DNA of 64,000 nucleotides from Streptomyces drozdowiczii. GTDB lineage: Bacteria > Actinomycetota > Actinomycetes > Streptomycetales > Streptomycetaceae. Numbering within the stretch: position 1 is the first letter of the stretch; each line of letters begins with the position of its first letter. Of the stretch, positions 7,785 through 17,155 are shown one piece after another. The DNA lies in NCBI RefSeq assembly GCF_026167665.1, contig NZ_CP098740.1, positions 6,758,001 through 6,822,000 of the forward strand, written 5' to 3'. The notes beneath the pieces are model-generated. The model was not told the DNA's origin. It did not search any database and was given only the letters and a program-made list of their open reading frames with translations. The translations under genes and the position numbers were made by a program.

Positions 7785-8659
7785 CCTCCCCCGCGAACCC
7801 GCCCACCCCGTCCGCGCTCTCGCTGACCCGGCTCAGCCTGCCGCGCCGCTCCGCTTCCACGACCGTGGTGTACGTCGTGCTGCTGGGCGTGGCCGTGTGC
7901 TTCGCCGCCCCGTTCGTCTGGCTGCTCGTCGCCTCGGTCGACGCGAAGGCGACGGCGAGCGCCGCGGTTCCGGACCTGACGCTCGGCAACTTCTCCGCGG
8001 TGCTGAACTGGAGCACCAGCATCCGCCCCATCCTCAACAGCCTCCTGCTGTGCGGCGGCGCGGCGCTGGTGAACATGGTCGTCTCGGTGTTCGCCGCCTA
8101 TCCGCTCTCCCGCTACCGACTGCGCTTTCGCCGCCCGCTCCTCTACGGCGTCCTCTTCGCCACCGGCCTCCCGGTCACCGCGATCATGGTTCCCGTCTAC
8201 GAGCTCTTCGTCCGCATCGAGCTGGTGGACTCGCTGTGGGGCACCATGCTCTTCCTCGCCACGGCCACGCTGCCCTTCTCGCTCTGGCTGACCAAGGGGT
8301 TCATGGACGGTGTGCCCGTGTCCCTGGAGGAAGCGGCCTGGGTGGACGGGGCCTCGGGCCTCCAGTCACTGCGCCATGTGGTGCTGCCGCTGATGGCACC
8401 GGGCATGGCGGTCGTCGCCGTCTTCACGTTCATCGGCGCGTGGGGAAACTTCTTCATCCCCTTCGTCCTGCTCCAGTCCCCGGAGCGCGAGCCCGCCGCC
8501 GTCAGCCTGTTCACCTTCTTCGGCCAGTACGGGACGGTCGCCTACGGCCAGTTGGCCGCCTACTCCATCCTCTACTCGCTGCCCGCGATGCTCCTGTACG
8601 TCCTGGCCTCGCGCAAGCTCGGGGGCGGCTTCGGGCTCGGCGGAGGGCTCAAGGGCTGA
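7781..8659 (+). CDS. ABC sugar-importer permease (MalG type)
   Basis: A 292-residue permease starting at GTG 7781, overlapping the preceding stop by four bases. It has six predicted membrane segments and a canonical EAA motif, LEEAAWVDGASGLQSLRHV, then LPLMAPGMAVVAVFTFIGAW. The segment NSLLLCGGAALVNMVVSVFA and the pair of prolines after YELFVRIEL fit MalG. It completes the three-gene importer of unit A. The GH92 gene follows after 82 bp with its own ribosome site. Confidence 0.92.
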   Translation: MTSPANPPTPSALSLTRLSLPRRSASTTVVYVVLLGVAVCFAAPFVWLLVASVDAKATASAAVPDLTLGNFSAVLNWSTSIRPILNSLLLCGGAALVNMVVSVFAAYPLSRYRLRFRRPLLYGVLFATGLPVTAIMVPVYELFVRIELVDSLWGTMLFLATATLPFSLWLTKGFMDGVPVSLEEAAWVDGASGLQSLRHVVLPLMAPGMAVVAVFTFIGAWGNFFIPFVLLQSPEREPAAVSLFTFFGQYGTVAYGQLAAYSILYSLPAMLLYVLASRKLGGGFGLGGGLKG

Positions 8660-8741
8660 GACCGCGCGGCACGCCGTCAGGAGAGCGGGCGCGGAACATC
8701 CGGCCCACCCCGATCCGACGACCCCAGAAGGAGCAGACCGC

Positions 8742-11700
8742 ATGAACAGCCCATCCCTACCGGACAACAGGGCCGTGCCGCCGGAGCGCCGCCGACGGGC
8801 CCGACCGCTGCTCGCGGCGGCCCTGGGCCTCGGCCTCCTGCTGACGCCCGCCCCCTCGCCCCCGTGGCCGCCGCCGCGCCGACGCCCGCGTCACCGGAGG
8901 ACCCGGCCTCCCTCGTCGACGTGTTCACCGGCACCGCGCCCAGCTCACCGGCCGTGGAGAAGGCGATGGGCGAGAACTTCTCCCGGGGCAACACCCACCC
9001 GGCGGCCACCGCCCCGTTCGGCATGATCCAGTGGGGTCCGGACACGGTGAAGCCGGCGCCCGGCCAGTACGCGGCCGACGACGACCGGCTCAAAGGGTTC
9101 AGCCTCACACACCTGTCCGGCGGTGGCTGCACCGCGTTCGGCGACGTACCCGTGCAGCCCGTCCCCGGGGACATCGGCCGGTCGCCGGCCACGCACCCCG
9201 ACGACTACGTCGCCACCTTCGACCATGCCGACGAGGGCGCGTCACCCGGGAGTTACCACGTCCGGACCGACAACGGGGTCGACACCCGCCTCGCCGCCGG
9301 GACGCGCGCCGCGGCCGGCCGCTTCACCTTCCCCGCCGGACACGACGGCAAGGGGACCGTACTCCTGAACACGTCCGGCAGCGCCAACGGAACAGCCGGT
9401 GTCACGGCCCGCGTCGAAGGCGACCGTACCGTGAGCGGCACGGTGAGCAGCGGCGGCATCTGCAGCGCGAAGGCGCCCTACGACCTGTCCTTCCGGATCG
9501 TGTTCGACCGGCCGTTCACCGCACACGGCACCTGGCAGGGCGACCAAGTCCACCGGGCGGCCGGCACCCTGGCCGAAAAGGGCGGAAAGGACGGGAACGG
9601 CGTCTTCCTGACCTTCGACACCGCCCGGCACCGCGCCGTGAACGCCCGCGTCGCGATCTCCTACACGGGCGCCCCCGGCGCCGCCGCCAACCTCGCCGGC
9701 ACCCGGCACCTCGCCTCGGTCGAGGACCTGGCCGCCGCGACCCACGACGCCTGGAACAGTGAACTGCGGCGCATCCGGGTGGCCGGCGGCTCCCAGGAGC
9801 GCACCCGCGTCTTCTACACCGCGCTCTACCACTGCCTCCTCGAACCTCGCACGCTCAGCGACGTCGACGGCCGCTACCGCGGCTTCGACGGGAAGATCCA
9901 CCGAGTAGCTTCCGGCCGCACCTGGTACGGGAACTTCTCCGGCTGGGACGTGTACCGCACCGAGACACCCCTGCTGGCGTTCCTCGACCCGGACCGCGCA
10001 TCCGACATGGCGCAGTCCATGGTCGACGCCGCCGACCAGTCCGGCCGGCTGCCCCGCTGGACGCTCCTGAACAACCAGACCAACGGCATGGTCGGCGACC
10101 CCGCCCCGGTGATGCTCGCCAGTGCATGGGCGTTCGGCGCACACGACTTCGACCTCGACGGCGCCCTGGAATACGCGGTCGAGGCCGCCACCCGGGCGGG
10201 GCCCGAGCGCCCCGACGGCTATGTGGAACGCCAGGCGGTGGCCCAGTGGCGAGCCAACGGCTTCCTGCGCAACGGCGATTCCCCGCTCGGCTCCTCGGCC
10301 GCGACCAGCCTCGAATACGCCGTGGACGACTTCGCCGTCGCGCGGCTCGCGGCGGCGAACGGCGACACGGCCCGGCGCCGCGCCTTCATGCGTACCGCGC
10401 ACAACTGGCAGAACCTCGTCGACGGCGCGGACGGCAGCCTGGGGCCACGGCTCGCGGACGGCACCCTCCAGAACTCCGCCAACCCGGCATCCCTCGCCGG
10501 GTTCCAGGAGGGCAGCGCGGCGCAGTACCAGTGGATGACCGGCCCCGACCTCGCCGCGCTCGCCGCGGGCATGGGGGGCAACCGGCAGGCCACGGCCCGG
10601 CTCGACGACCACTTCACCGAAGTCGACGCCGGGTCCAGCACGCCGTACGCCTGGATCGGCAACGAGATCACCTTCGGTGCGCCCTGGGCCTACCACGCCT
10701 TCGGAGCGCCCAACCACACCAACGACGTGGTGCCGCGCATGCTCGACCGGTTCACCACGGGACCGGCCGGCCTGCCCGGCAACGACGACCTCGGCGCCCT
10801 CTCGGCCTGGTATGTGTGGGCGAGCATCGGCCTGTACCCGGAGGCGCTGGGAACGGCCCGACTGGCCCTCTCCACACCGGCGTTCCCGGCGATCGCCATC
10901 GACCGGGGGAGTGCCGGGACCCTGCGGATCGGCGCCCCGCGCGCACGCGAGGACCAGGTCTACGTCGCCGACGTGCGGCTGGACGGACGGGCCCACGCGC
11001 CGAACTGGGTCCCGGCGGACTCCCTGCGCGGAACCGCCCGCCTCGACTACCGCCTCACGAGCAACCGGTCGAGCGACTGGGGTACGGCCGAGGGCGACCT
11101 GTATCCCTCGTACGCGGAGGGACGCGCGCCGGCCATCGCCTCCGCCGCACCCGTCACGGCGGCGCCCGGGACCTCGGCGGCGACCCGGCTGGAGTTCCAC
11201 CGGATCGGCGGCCGCCCCGGCCCCGTGCACTGGCGGCTGCGCCCGCCCGAGGGGGTGACCGTGGACCGTTCCGCAGGCGTCACCGCCACCGGTGGCCACG
11301 CGTCCGTACGCGTGCGGGTCCCCGCGGCCACGCCGGCCGGTTCCCTCGTCATCCCGGTCGACGCGACCACCGCAGACGGCAAGCGGCTGCCGTCCGCCGC
11401 GATCCGGGTGTCGGTCCTGCCGCGCGGGACCACCTCCGTGCTGCCGTGGGCGGACGAGGCGGGGACGTCGACCGCGACCCGGCCCGTGGGCGACTTCAAC
11501 GGCTACGGCGGAAGCTTCGTCGCCGAGGAGCTGGCCGAGGACGGGCTCGTCCCCGGGCAGGACGTCACCGTGGACGGCATCGGCTACCGCTGGCCCGACG
11601 CCGCACCCGGCAGCCCGGACAACATCAACGCGCACGGCCAGACCGTCACCGTCCACGCGGCGCCCGGACAGAGCCGGCTCGGCCTGCTCGGCGCGGGCAA

Positions 11701-12007
11701 CGAGGGCGCGGCCACCGGCGAGGTCACCGTCCACTACACCGACGGCACGACCCGGCGCGCTTCCGTGACCCTGGGGGACTGGCACCTCGACGGGGCCACC
11801 GCGCCGCCCCCGGGCAACACGGCGGCCGCGACCATGCCGGAACGGCAGATGGCGGGCGGCACCCCCGAGAAGATGACGGTCTACATCTGGTCGACGTCCG
11901 TCCCCGTCGACCCGCACCGGACGGTGGCGTCCGTCACGCTGCCGGAGCGGACGACGGGAGGTCAGATGCACGTCTTCGCGGTCGGGGTGGGCGAGGCGGA
12001 GAACTGA
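8742..12007 (+). CDS. Secreted GH92 alpha-1,2-mannosidase; frame broken once near 8851
   Basis: ATG 8742 follows AAGGAG and encodes a clear signal peptide (RRRRARPLLAAALGLGLLL), but the enzyme continues in another frame whose first start codon is GTG 8864. Adding one C to the five-C run at 8851-8855 joins them into a 1088-residue preprotein with an AAAAP cleavage region. GH92 signatures are present: NTHPAATAPFGMIQWGPDT, HLSGGGC, NFSGWDVYRTETPLL and GNDDLGALSAWYVWASIGLY, with the paired Asp of the catalytic-base motif. After about residue 800 come a NEW3-like beta-sandwich and a C-terminal carbohydrate-binding-like domain. Members are calcium-dependent exo-mannosidases acting on N-glycans or mannan. 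If the break were real, only an unexported form from 8864 would be made. Confidence 0.9.
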
Positions 12008-12020
12008 TCCCCCCGGTTGG

Positions 12021-12050
12021 TTGACGCCCCGGGGGCCCTGCGGCATCGTT
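12021..12050 (+). promoter_or_regulatory. Promoter of the MBL-GH36-lacI unit
   Basis: -35 TTGACG (12021-12026) and, after 18 bp, a -10-like ATCGTT (12045-12050) that aligns base for base with the TACGTT boxes of the other two units. The -10 lies inside the left arm of the 48-bp palindrome, so any protein on that palindrome would block RNA polymerase. Confidence 0.65.
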
Positions 12051-12087
12051 CTCATGTGGGATCGATCCCACATGAGAACGATGCCGC
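12040..12087. promoter_or_regulatory. Perfect 48-bp palindrome containing LacI-type operator B
   Basis: Two exactly complementary 24-base arms meet at 12063/12064 inside ATCGAT. The centre is a perfect 14-bp LacI-type site, TGGGATCGATCCCA (12057-12070). The outer arms (GGCATCGTTCTCA and its complement) each match the right half of operator C, so up to three overlapping sites are possible. It overlaps the -10 box and the predicted transcription start and ends 31 bp before the MBL start codon, so it will also be present in the mRNA leader as a hairpin. It is probably the highest-affinity site, controlling the regulator's own operon. Confidence 0.8.
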
Positions 12088-12118
12088 CCGGCCGGGCGGG
12101 AAGGAAGGACCAGCCGTC

Positions 12119-13962
12119 GTGGGCCTCACCCGCATCACCGACCACGTCCACCGGTTCGAGGACACCTGCCACGTCTACGTGCTCCACCACGAACACGAGG
12201 CGCTGCTCATCGACTTCGGGTCGGGCGCAGTCCTCGACCACCTTCACGACCTGGGCGTGGAGCGGGTCACCGACATCCTGGTCACCCACCATCACCGCGA
12301 CCAGGTGCAGGGGCTCGCCCGGGCCGTCGCGGCCGGGATCCGGATATGGGTGCCGCCGGTGGAGCGTGACCTCATCGAATCCGTCGACGAGCACTGGCGC
12401 ACACGCCCCCTGGACAACGACTACGACGTGCGGCAGGACCGGTTCTCGCTGCTGGAACAGGTGCCGGTCACCGGCGCGGTCGCCGAGTACCGCACCGTCC
12501 GGCACGGCGCCTTCGACGTCCACACCCTGCCGCTGCCCGGACACACCGTGGGATCCGTCGGGTACCTCGTGGACCTGGACGGCCGCCGGCTCGCGTTCAC
12601 CGGGGACCTCGTCCACGGGGAGGGCCGGCTGTGGTCGCTCGCGGCGACGCAGTGGGCGTACACCGGCTTCCACCCCAACGCGGGCATGGAAGGAGCAGCG
12701 GCCACCGTCCTCTCCTGCATGCAACTGCTCGACCACGAACCGGAGATGCTGCTCCCCTCGCACGGCGAGCCGGTCACCGACCCGCCCGCGTCCGTGAAGC
12801 GGCTCCGCGGCCACCTCCAGGACCTGATCGACATGCGGCGCGCCACCCCTTGGCTGCCCGAGCCCCTCCTCGACAGCCCCTGGAAGACGGTCACCCCCAC
12901 CTGCTGCGCAACACCACCAGCATGGCCAACTCCTACGCCCTGCTCTCCGAGCACGGAACCGCGCTGCTCATCGACTTCGGCTTCGACCTGACCACCGGAC
13001 TGCCCGGCGGCCACGACCGCTCATCCCGCCGCCCTCTGCTGGCCTCCATCGAGGCGCTGCGCCGCGACCACGGCATCGACCGGGTCGAGGTGGCGCTGCC
13101 CACGCACTACCACGACGACCACGTCGCCGGGTTCAACCTGCTGCGCGAGGTGCACGGCACCGAGATCTGGTCCCCCGCCCACATCGCGCCCGTTCTGACC
13201 GCGCCGCTCCGCTGGGACCTGCCGTGCCTGTGGTACGACCCCATTCCCGTCGACCGGGTGCTGGCCGACGCCGCCCCGGTGCGCTGGCGCGAGTACGAGA
13301 TCGGGGTGCACGAGCTGCCCGGCCATACGCTCTACGCGGCGGCGTACTCCTTCACCGCGGACGGCCGACGCGTCATCGCCACCGGTGACCAGCAGAACAC
13401 CGCCTGGAGCCCGGGCGGGGGAGCGCCCGAACTCCTCAACTACCAGTACCGCAACCGATTCCGCGTAGACGACTTCGTGCGCAGCGCCGAGCTGTACCGC
13501 ACCCTGCGCCCCGAGCTGATGATCAGCGGCCACTGGTTCCCGTACGAGGTCACCGACGGCTATCTCGACATGCTCCTGCGCCAGGGCGAGAAGCTGGCCC
13601 GGCTGCACCGGGAGATTCTGCCGCGCGAGGTCGACTTCGACGCCGAGGGGTTCGGCGCGCGCATCGCCCCGTACCGCAGTGCGGTGGCTCCCGGCGGCGT
13701 CGTTCCGCTGCGGATCGAGGTCCGCAACCCGTTCCCCACGCCCGACCGCGCCACTCTGCGGACGGTGCTGCCGACCGGCTGGTCGGCCGAACCACTGGTC
13801 GCGGAAGTCGATTTGCGCGCCGGTGAAGTGCGCGAGGTCGACGTCACGGTGTGCATACCCGACGGCTGCCCGCCGAGCGAACGAGTCCGGCTCGCCGTCG
13901 ACCTGACCGTGGGGCGCATGGCCTTCGGGCAGCAGGCGGAGGCCCTGGTGAGCGTGCGATGA
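12119..13962 (+). pseudogene. Double metallo-beta-lactamase-fold hydrolase with NEW3-like tail; frame broken near 12894
   Basis: GTG 12119 follows GGAAGGAAGGA. The first domain (residues 1-250) has VTHHHRDQVQG, an HxHxDH motif whose last His is Gln, then LPLPGHTVGSVGY, FTGDLVHG and LLPSHGEP. The frame is lost at the five-C run 12894-12898; adding one C continues directly into a second domain with intact LPTHYHDDHVAG, HELPGHTLYAAAY, ATGDQQN and SGHWFPYE, then a C-terminal beta-sandwich (APGGVVPLRIEVRNPFPTP) like NEW3 domains of glycosidases. The restored protein has 614 residues and no signal peptide. It probably arose by domain duplication and is a metal hydrolase, perhaps esterase- or lactonase-like. 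Its operon links it to sugar use. The break is more likely a sequence error than decay. Confidence 0.8.
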
Positions 13963-15809
13963 CGATCACGGACACGCCGACTGTGCGAGCGCACCACGAC
14001 GAGCAGGGGATCCATGTCACCGGCCCGGGATGGCGGATGACCGTCGCCCCGGACGGGCTGACCGCCCTCCTGCACGGCCCGGCGGACGCCGCCCGCCCCG
14101 CCCACCCCGTACTCCTGCAACTGCACGCGGCCCTGGACCGCACCGACCGCAGCGACGAGACGGTCGCCGTCCGACCGCCGCGTCTGGAGTTCGAGGCGGG
14201 GCCATCGGGCTCCGGGCACCCCGTCGTCACCGTTGAGCGCCGCAGCACAGCCTGGCGGACGGCCCGCACCCGCGTCGTCTGCGGCCCCCGGGGCCCCGAG
14301 TTCACCTGGACCGTCGAGGGCGGCGGCGCCCTGCGTACGTCCCGGCTGTTCGCCGTGCGGGCGGCGCTCGGCGGGCGCGGCGGCGGACTCCGCCCCAGCG
14401 GCCACGACTGGGCGACCCTGTTCACCCCGAACCCCGGTCCGCCGCGCCGGCTCACCCGGACCGCGCGGGAAAGCGCCACGATCGGTGTCTGCGGCGACGC
14501 ACGGCCCGGCCGAGGGCACTGGTTCTTCACGCCCGCGCCGCTGGCCTTCGCGCTCACCGGCACCCCGATGGCCGACGACATCGCACCGGAACGGGCCGAC
14601 GCCGCGGACGGCTGGTGCCGGCTGGGCGTCGGCGCGCCCGTCGACGCGCTCACCTTCACCCGCCTCACGTACGAGCCCTCCGACGGCGGCTTCCACCTCG
14701 CGCTCGACCACGAAGGCCATACCCGCGTGGAGGGCGCGTACAGCACACCCTCGGTCCTGGTCTCGCCCGGACACCGCGACCCGTACGAGGCCCTGCGCGC
14801 GCACCACGACTGGCTCACGGAGCGCGGCTGGTCGGCCCGCCCGGCGACGGCTCCCGGCGAGCGGCCCGCCTGGTGGTCCGAGCCCATGTTCTGCGGCTGG
14901 GGTGCGCAGATGGCGCGCGCCCGCGACACCGGACTGGCCGCACCCCTGCTGAGCAGCCGCGCCGAGTACGACGCCCACCTCGCCCACCTGGAAGGGCACG
15001 GGCTGGTCCCGGGAACCGTTGTCGTGGACGACAAGTGGCAGGAGGAGTACGGGCGGTGGCAGCCGGACGAGCGGCGCTGGCCGGACCTGCGCGCGTGGAT
15101 CGCCGAGCGGCACGCTCGCGGACAGCGGGTACTGCTGTGGTGGCGGGCCTGGGCCCACGAGGGCGTCCCGGACGCGTGGTGCGTGCGGACCGCCGACGCC
15201 GCGCCCGTCGTGCTCGACCCCGAACACCCGGACGCCCGAGACCACTTGGCCGAGACAGTACGGCACATGCTGAGCCCCGAGGGCCTCGACGCCGACGGGC
15301 TCAAGATCGACTTCACGGCGGACACCCCGACGGGTGAGAGCCTGCGCCACCACGGCGACAGCTGGGGCATCGCCCTGCTGCACCGCTACCTCCGCGTCAT
15401 GTACCGCGCGGCGAAGTCCGCCAAGCCGGACGCCCTCGTCGTCACCCACACCCCGCACCCGGCCTTCGCCGACGTCACCGACATGATCCGGCTCAACGAC
15501 ATGCTGCGGCTGGACGACCCCGACCCGTACGCCCCCATCGTCCCGCAGATGCGGCAGCGGGCCGCCGTCGCCTCCGCGGGCTGCCCGGACCTCCTCGTCG
15601 ACACCGACGACTGGTGCGCCCCGGACCTGGAGCAGTGGCGGGCCTACACCGCCGTGAAGGACGAGCTCGGCGTCCCGGCGCTGTACCTGACGACGAAAAT
15701 GGACCGTACCGGCGAGCCGCTGGAAGAGGTCGACTACGCTGCGTTGCGGCAGCTGTGGGCCCGCTGGCGCACGGCACACGGTCACGCGGCGAAGGAAGGG
15801 TCCGACTGA
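13959..15809 (+). CDS. GH36-like (clan GH-D) glycoside hydrolase
   Basis: A 616-residue cytoplasmic enzyme, ATG 13959 overlapping the upstream stop. An N-terminal beta-rich domain of about 280 residues precedes a TIM barrel. Barrel motifs are VVVDDKWQEEYGRW, RVLLWWRAWAHEG, DADGLKIDFTADTP, where the Asp after Lys matches the nucleophile position of alpha-galactosidases, and LLVDTDDWCAPD, a candidate acid/base region. It resembles alpha-galactosidase/raffinose-synthase relatives but is shorter than typical GH36 proteins (about 700), so subfamily and substrate are open. It lies between the MBL protein and the LacI regulator in unit B. Confidence 0.75.
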   Translation: MTITDTPTVRAHHDEQGIHVTGPGWRMTVAPDGLTALLHGPADAARPAHPVLLQLHAALDRTDRSDETVAVRPPRLEFEAGPSGSGHPVVTVERRSTAWRTARTRVVCGPRGPEFTWTVEGGGALRTSRLFAVRAALGGRGGGLRPSGHDWATLFTPNPGPPRRLTRTARESATIGVCGDARPGRGHWFFTPAPLAFALTGTPMADDIAPERADAADGWCRLGVGAPVDALTFTRLTYEPSDGGFHLALDHEGHTRVEGAYSTPSVLVSPGHRDPYEALRAHHDWLTERGWSARPATAPGERPAWWSEPMFCGWGAQMARARDTGLAAPLLSSRAEYDAHLAHLEGHGLVPGTVVVDDKWQEEYGRWQPDERRWPDLRAWIAERHARGQRVLLWWRAWAHEGVPDAWCVRTADAAPVVLDPEHPDARDHLAETVRHMLSPEGLDADGLKIDFTADTPTGESLRHHGDSWGIALLHRYLRVMYRAAKSAKPDALVVTHTPHPAFADVTDMIRLNDMLRLDDPDPYAPIVPQMRQRAAVASAGCPDLLVDTDDWCAPDLEQWRAYTAVKDELGVPALYLTTKMDRTGEPLEEVDYAALRQLWARWRTAHGHAAKEGSD

Positions 15810-16861
15810 TGGCGAGCGGTACTGCGGGACGCGGGGGCCAGGCCGGAGGCAGACGGGTCCGCGCCACACTGCGCGACGTCGCCGACGCGGCCGGCACCTC
15901 GCACTCCACCGCCTCCCGGGCCCTCGGCGGGCACGGTTACGTCGCCGACCACATCCGCGAGCGGGTGCGGCAGGCCGCCGAGCAGCTCGGCTACGTCCCC
16001 GACGTCAGCGCCCGCACCCTCAAGGGCCGCTCCAGCGAGCGCGTCGGACTCCTCGTCTCCGACCTGCGCAACCAGTTCTACGCGGAACTCGCCGCGGGCG
16101 TCGAGCACGCCCTGTCCGCCGCCGGCTTCCAGATGGTCCTCGTCGACGACCACGGCGAGGAACAGCGCGCACTCGCCGGGGCGCGCGCCTTCATCGCCAT
16201 GCGGGCCGACGGGGTCCTGCTCGCCCCGGTCGGCAGGGTGGCCACGGAGACCCTGGTCGGGCATGGGGTGCCGGTGGCCGAGGTGGACCGCCGGTCGGGG
16301 GTGCGCGGCTGTGACGCGGTGACCATCGACAGCGAGCGGGGCGCCCGCCTGGCCGTGGAGCACCTGCTCGCTCTCGGCCACCGCAGGATCGGCCTCGTCG
16401 TGGACGAGATCCGCTGGGACACCGGCAGGGGCCGCCTCAAGGGGTATCGCGGAGCCATGCGGGCGGCTGGGCTCGCGGTGTCGCGCCGGTATGTGCTGGA
16501 CCTGAGCCAGACCGCCGGGCCGCCCGACGAGGAGGTTGCCCGCTTCCTCGCCGCGAACGACGACATGACCGCCGTCTTCGCCGCCAACAACGTGATGGCC
16601 GAGCTGATCTGGCAGGAGCTGGCCCGTCGGGGCACCTCGGTGCCGCGCGAGGTCTCCGTGATCGCCTTCGACGACCTCGGCTGGATGCGGATGGTGGCCC
16701 CTGGGCTGGCCGCTGTACGGCAGCCCGTCTTCCGCATGGGGAGCGAGGCCGCGCAAGCGCTCCTCGCCCGGATGGCCAGGGGCGGCGGCGGGCGCAGCGA
16801 ACACACACTCCTGGAGCCCGAGTTGATCGTCCGGGGCTCCACCGCGCCACCCAGGGGCTGA
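15809..16861 (+). CDS. LacI-family transcriptional regulator
   Basis: A 350-residue regulator; ATG 15809 overlaps the stop of the glycosidase gene and follows GAAGGAAGGG. The N-terminal helix-turn-helix (residues 19-40) reads LRDVADAAGTSHSTASRALG, with the hinge helix SARTLKGRSS; the rest is a sugar-binding periplasmic-type domain (VGLLVSDLRNQFYAELA, HRRIGLVVDEIRWDTGRGR, VSVIAFDDLGW). It is the only LacI protein in the window. Three matching operators lie before units A, B (its own) and C, so it is the likely autoregulating repressor of the 29-kb region. A terminator hairpin follows at once. Confidence 0.93.
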   Translation: MASGTAGRGGQAGGRRVRATLRDVADAAGTSHSTASRALGGHGYVADHIRERVRQAAEQLGYVPDVSARTLKGRSSERVGLLVSDLRNQFYAELAAGVEHALSAAGFQMVLVDDHGEEQRALAGARAFIAMRADGVLLAPVGRVATETLVGHGVPVAEVDRRSGVRGCDAVTIDSERGARLAVEHLLALGHRRIGLVVDEIRWDTGRGRLKGYRGAMRAAGLAVSRRYVLDLSQTAGPPDEEVARFLAANDDMTAVFAANNVMAELIWQELARRGTSVPREVSVIAFDDLGWMRMVAPGLAAVRQPVFRMGSEAAQALLARMARGGGGRSEHTLLEPELIVRGSTAPPRG

Positions 16862-16875
16862 CCGCCGCGCGTCCG

Positions 16876-16909
16876 GGACCGGCCGCCCCCGCGCAGGGGC
16901 GGCCGGTCC
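16876..16909 (+). terminator. Strong hairpin terminator after the lacI gene
   Basis: A perfect 14-bp GC stem (GGACCGGCCGCCCC with GGGGCGGCCGGTCC) around a 6-base loop, starting 15 bp past the regulator's stop. There is no U tract, as is usual for Streptomyces terminators. Confidence 0.75.
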
Positions 16910-17011
16910 GCGTGTCCGCGCCCTGCCCCCGTGTCCCCGAAATCGCCACCGCTGAGCGCGGCTCGGGTCCGCTCGTCCGGGAAATCGCCCCAGCCGGGGC
17001 CGGTTGAACCG

Positions 17012-17062
17012 TTGACGCTCGTCCCCGATGTGGCTACGTTCTCATGTGGGAACGATGCCACA
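17012..17062 (+). promoter_or_regulatory. Promoter and LacI-type operator C (14-gene unit)
   Basis: -35 TTGACG (17012-17017), 17-bp spacer, -10 TACGTT (17035-17040), then TGTGGGAACGATGCCACA (17045-17062) over the predicted start. The stretch GTGGCTACGTTC is identical to that in promoter A at the same distance from the -35, and CGTTCTCATGTGGGA is identical to part of the palindrome at 12040. These shared blocks are the main evidence that one regulator controls all three units. Confidence 0.78.
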
Positions 17063-17155
17063 CGGCGGAACCGGGGGGCGAGAGCCGCAGCGCCCGCCCC
17101 GCGACCCGCGTGGACGTCGATCCCCGCAGCCGGCCCGCCGCTCGAAGGAGAGACC

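Larger units (their letters stand above)
16862..17155 (+). other. Intergenic region between lacI and unit C
   Basis: 294 bp without a gene. It holds the terminator of unit B at its left end and the promoter/operator of unit C at 17012-17062; the remainder shows no coding signal or repeat that I can recognise. Confidence 0.7.

Noticed and set aside
9242-12814. A 1190-codon open frame on the minus strand opposite GH92 and the MBL gene
   Set aside because: Its Gly/Arg/Val-rich composition, lack of motifs and position opposite a gene with strong GH92 signatures show it is a third-position GC artefact. The same holds for other long antisense frames in the window.
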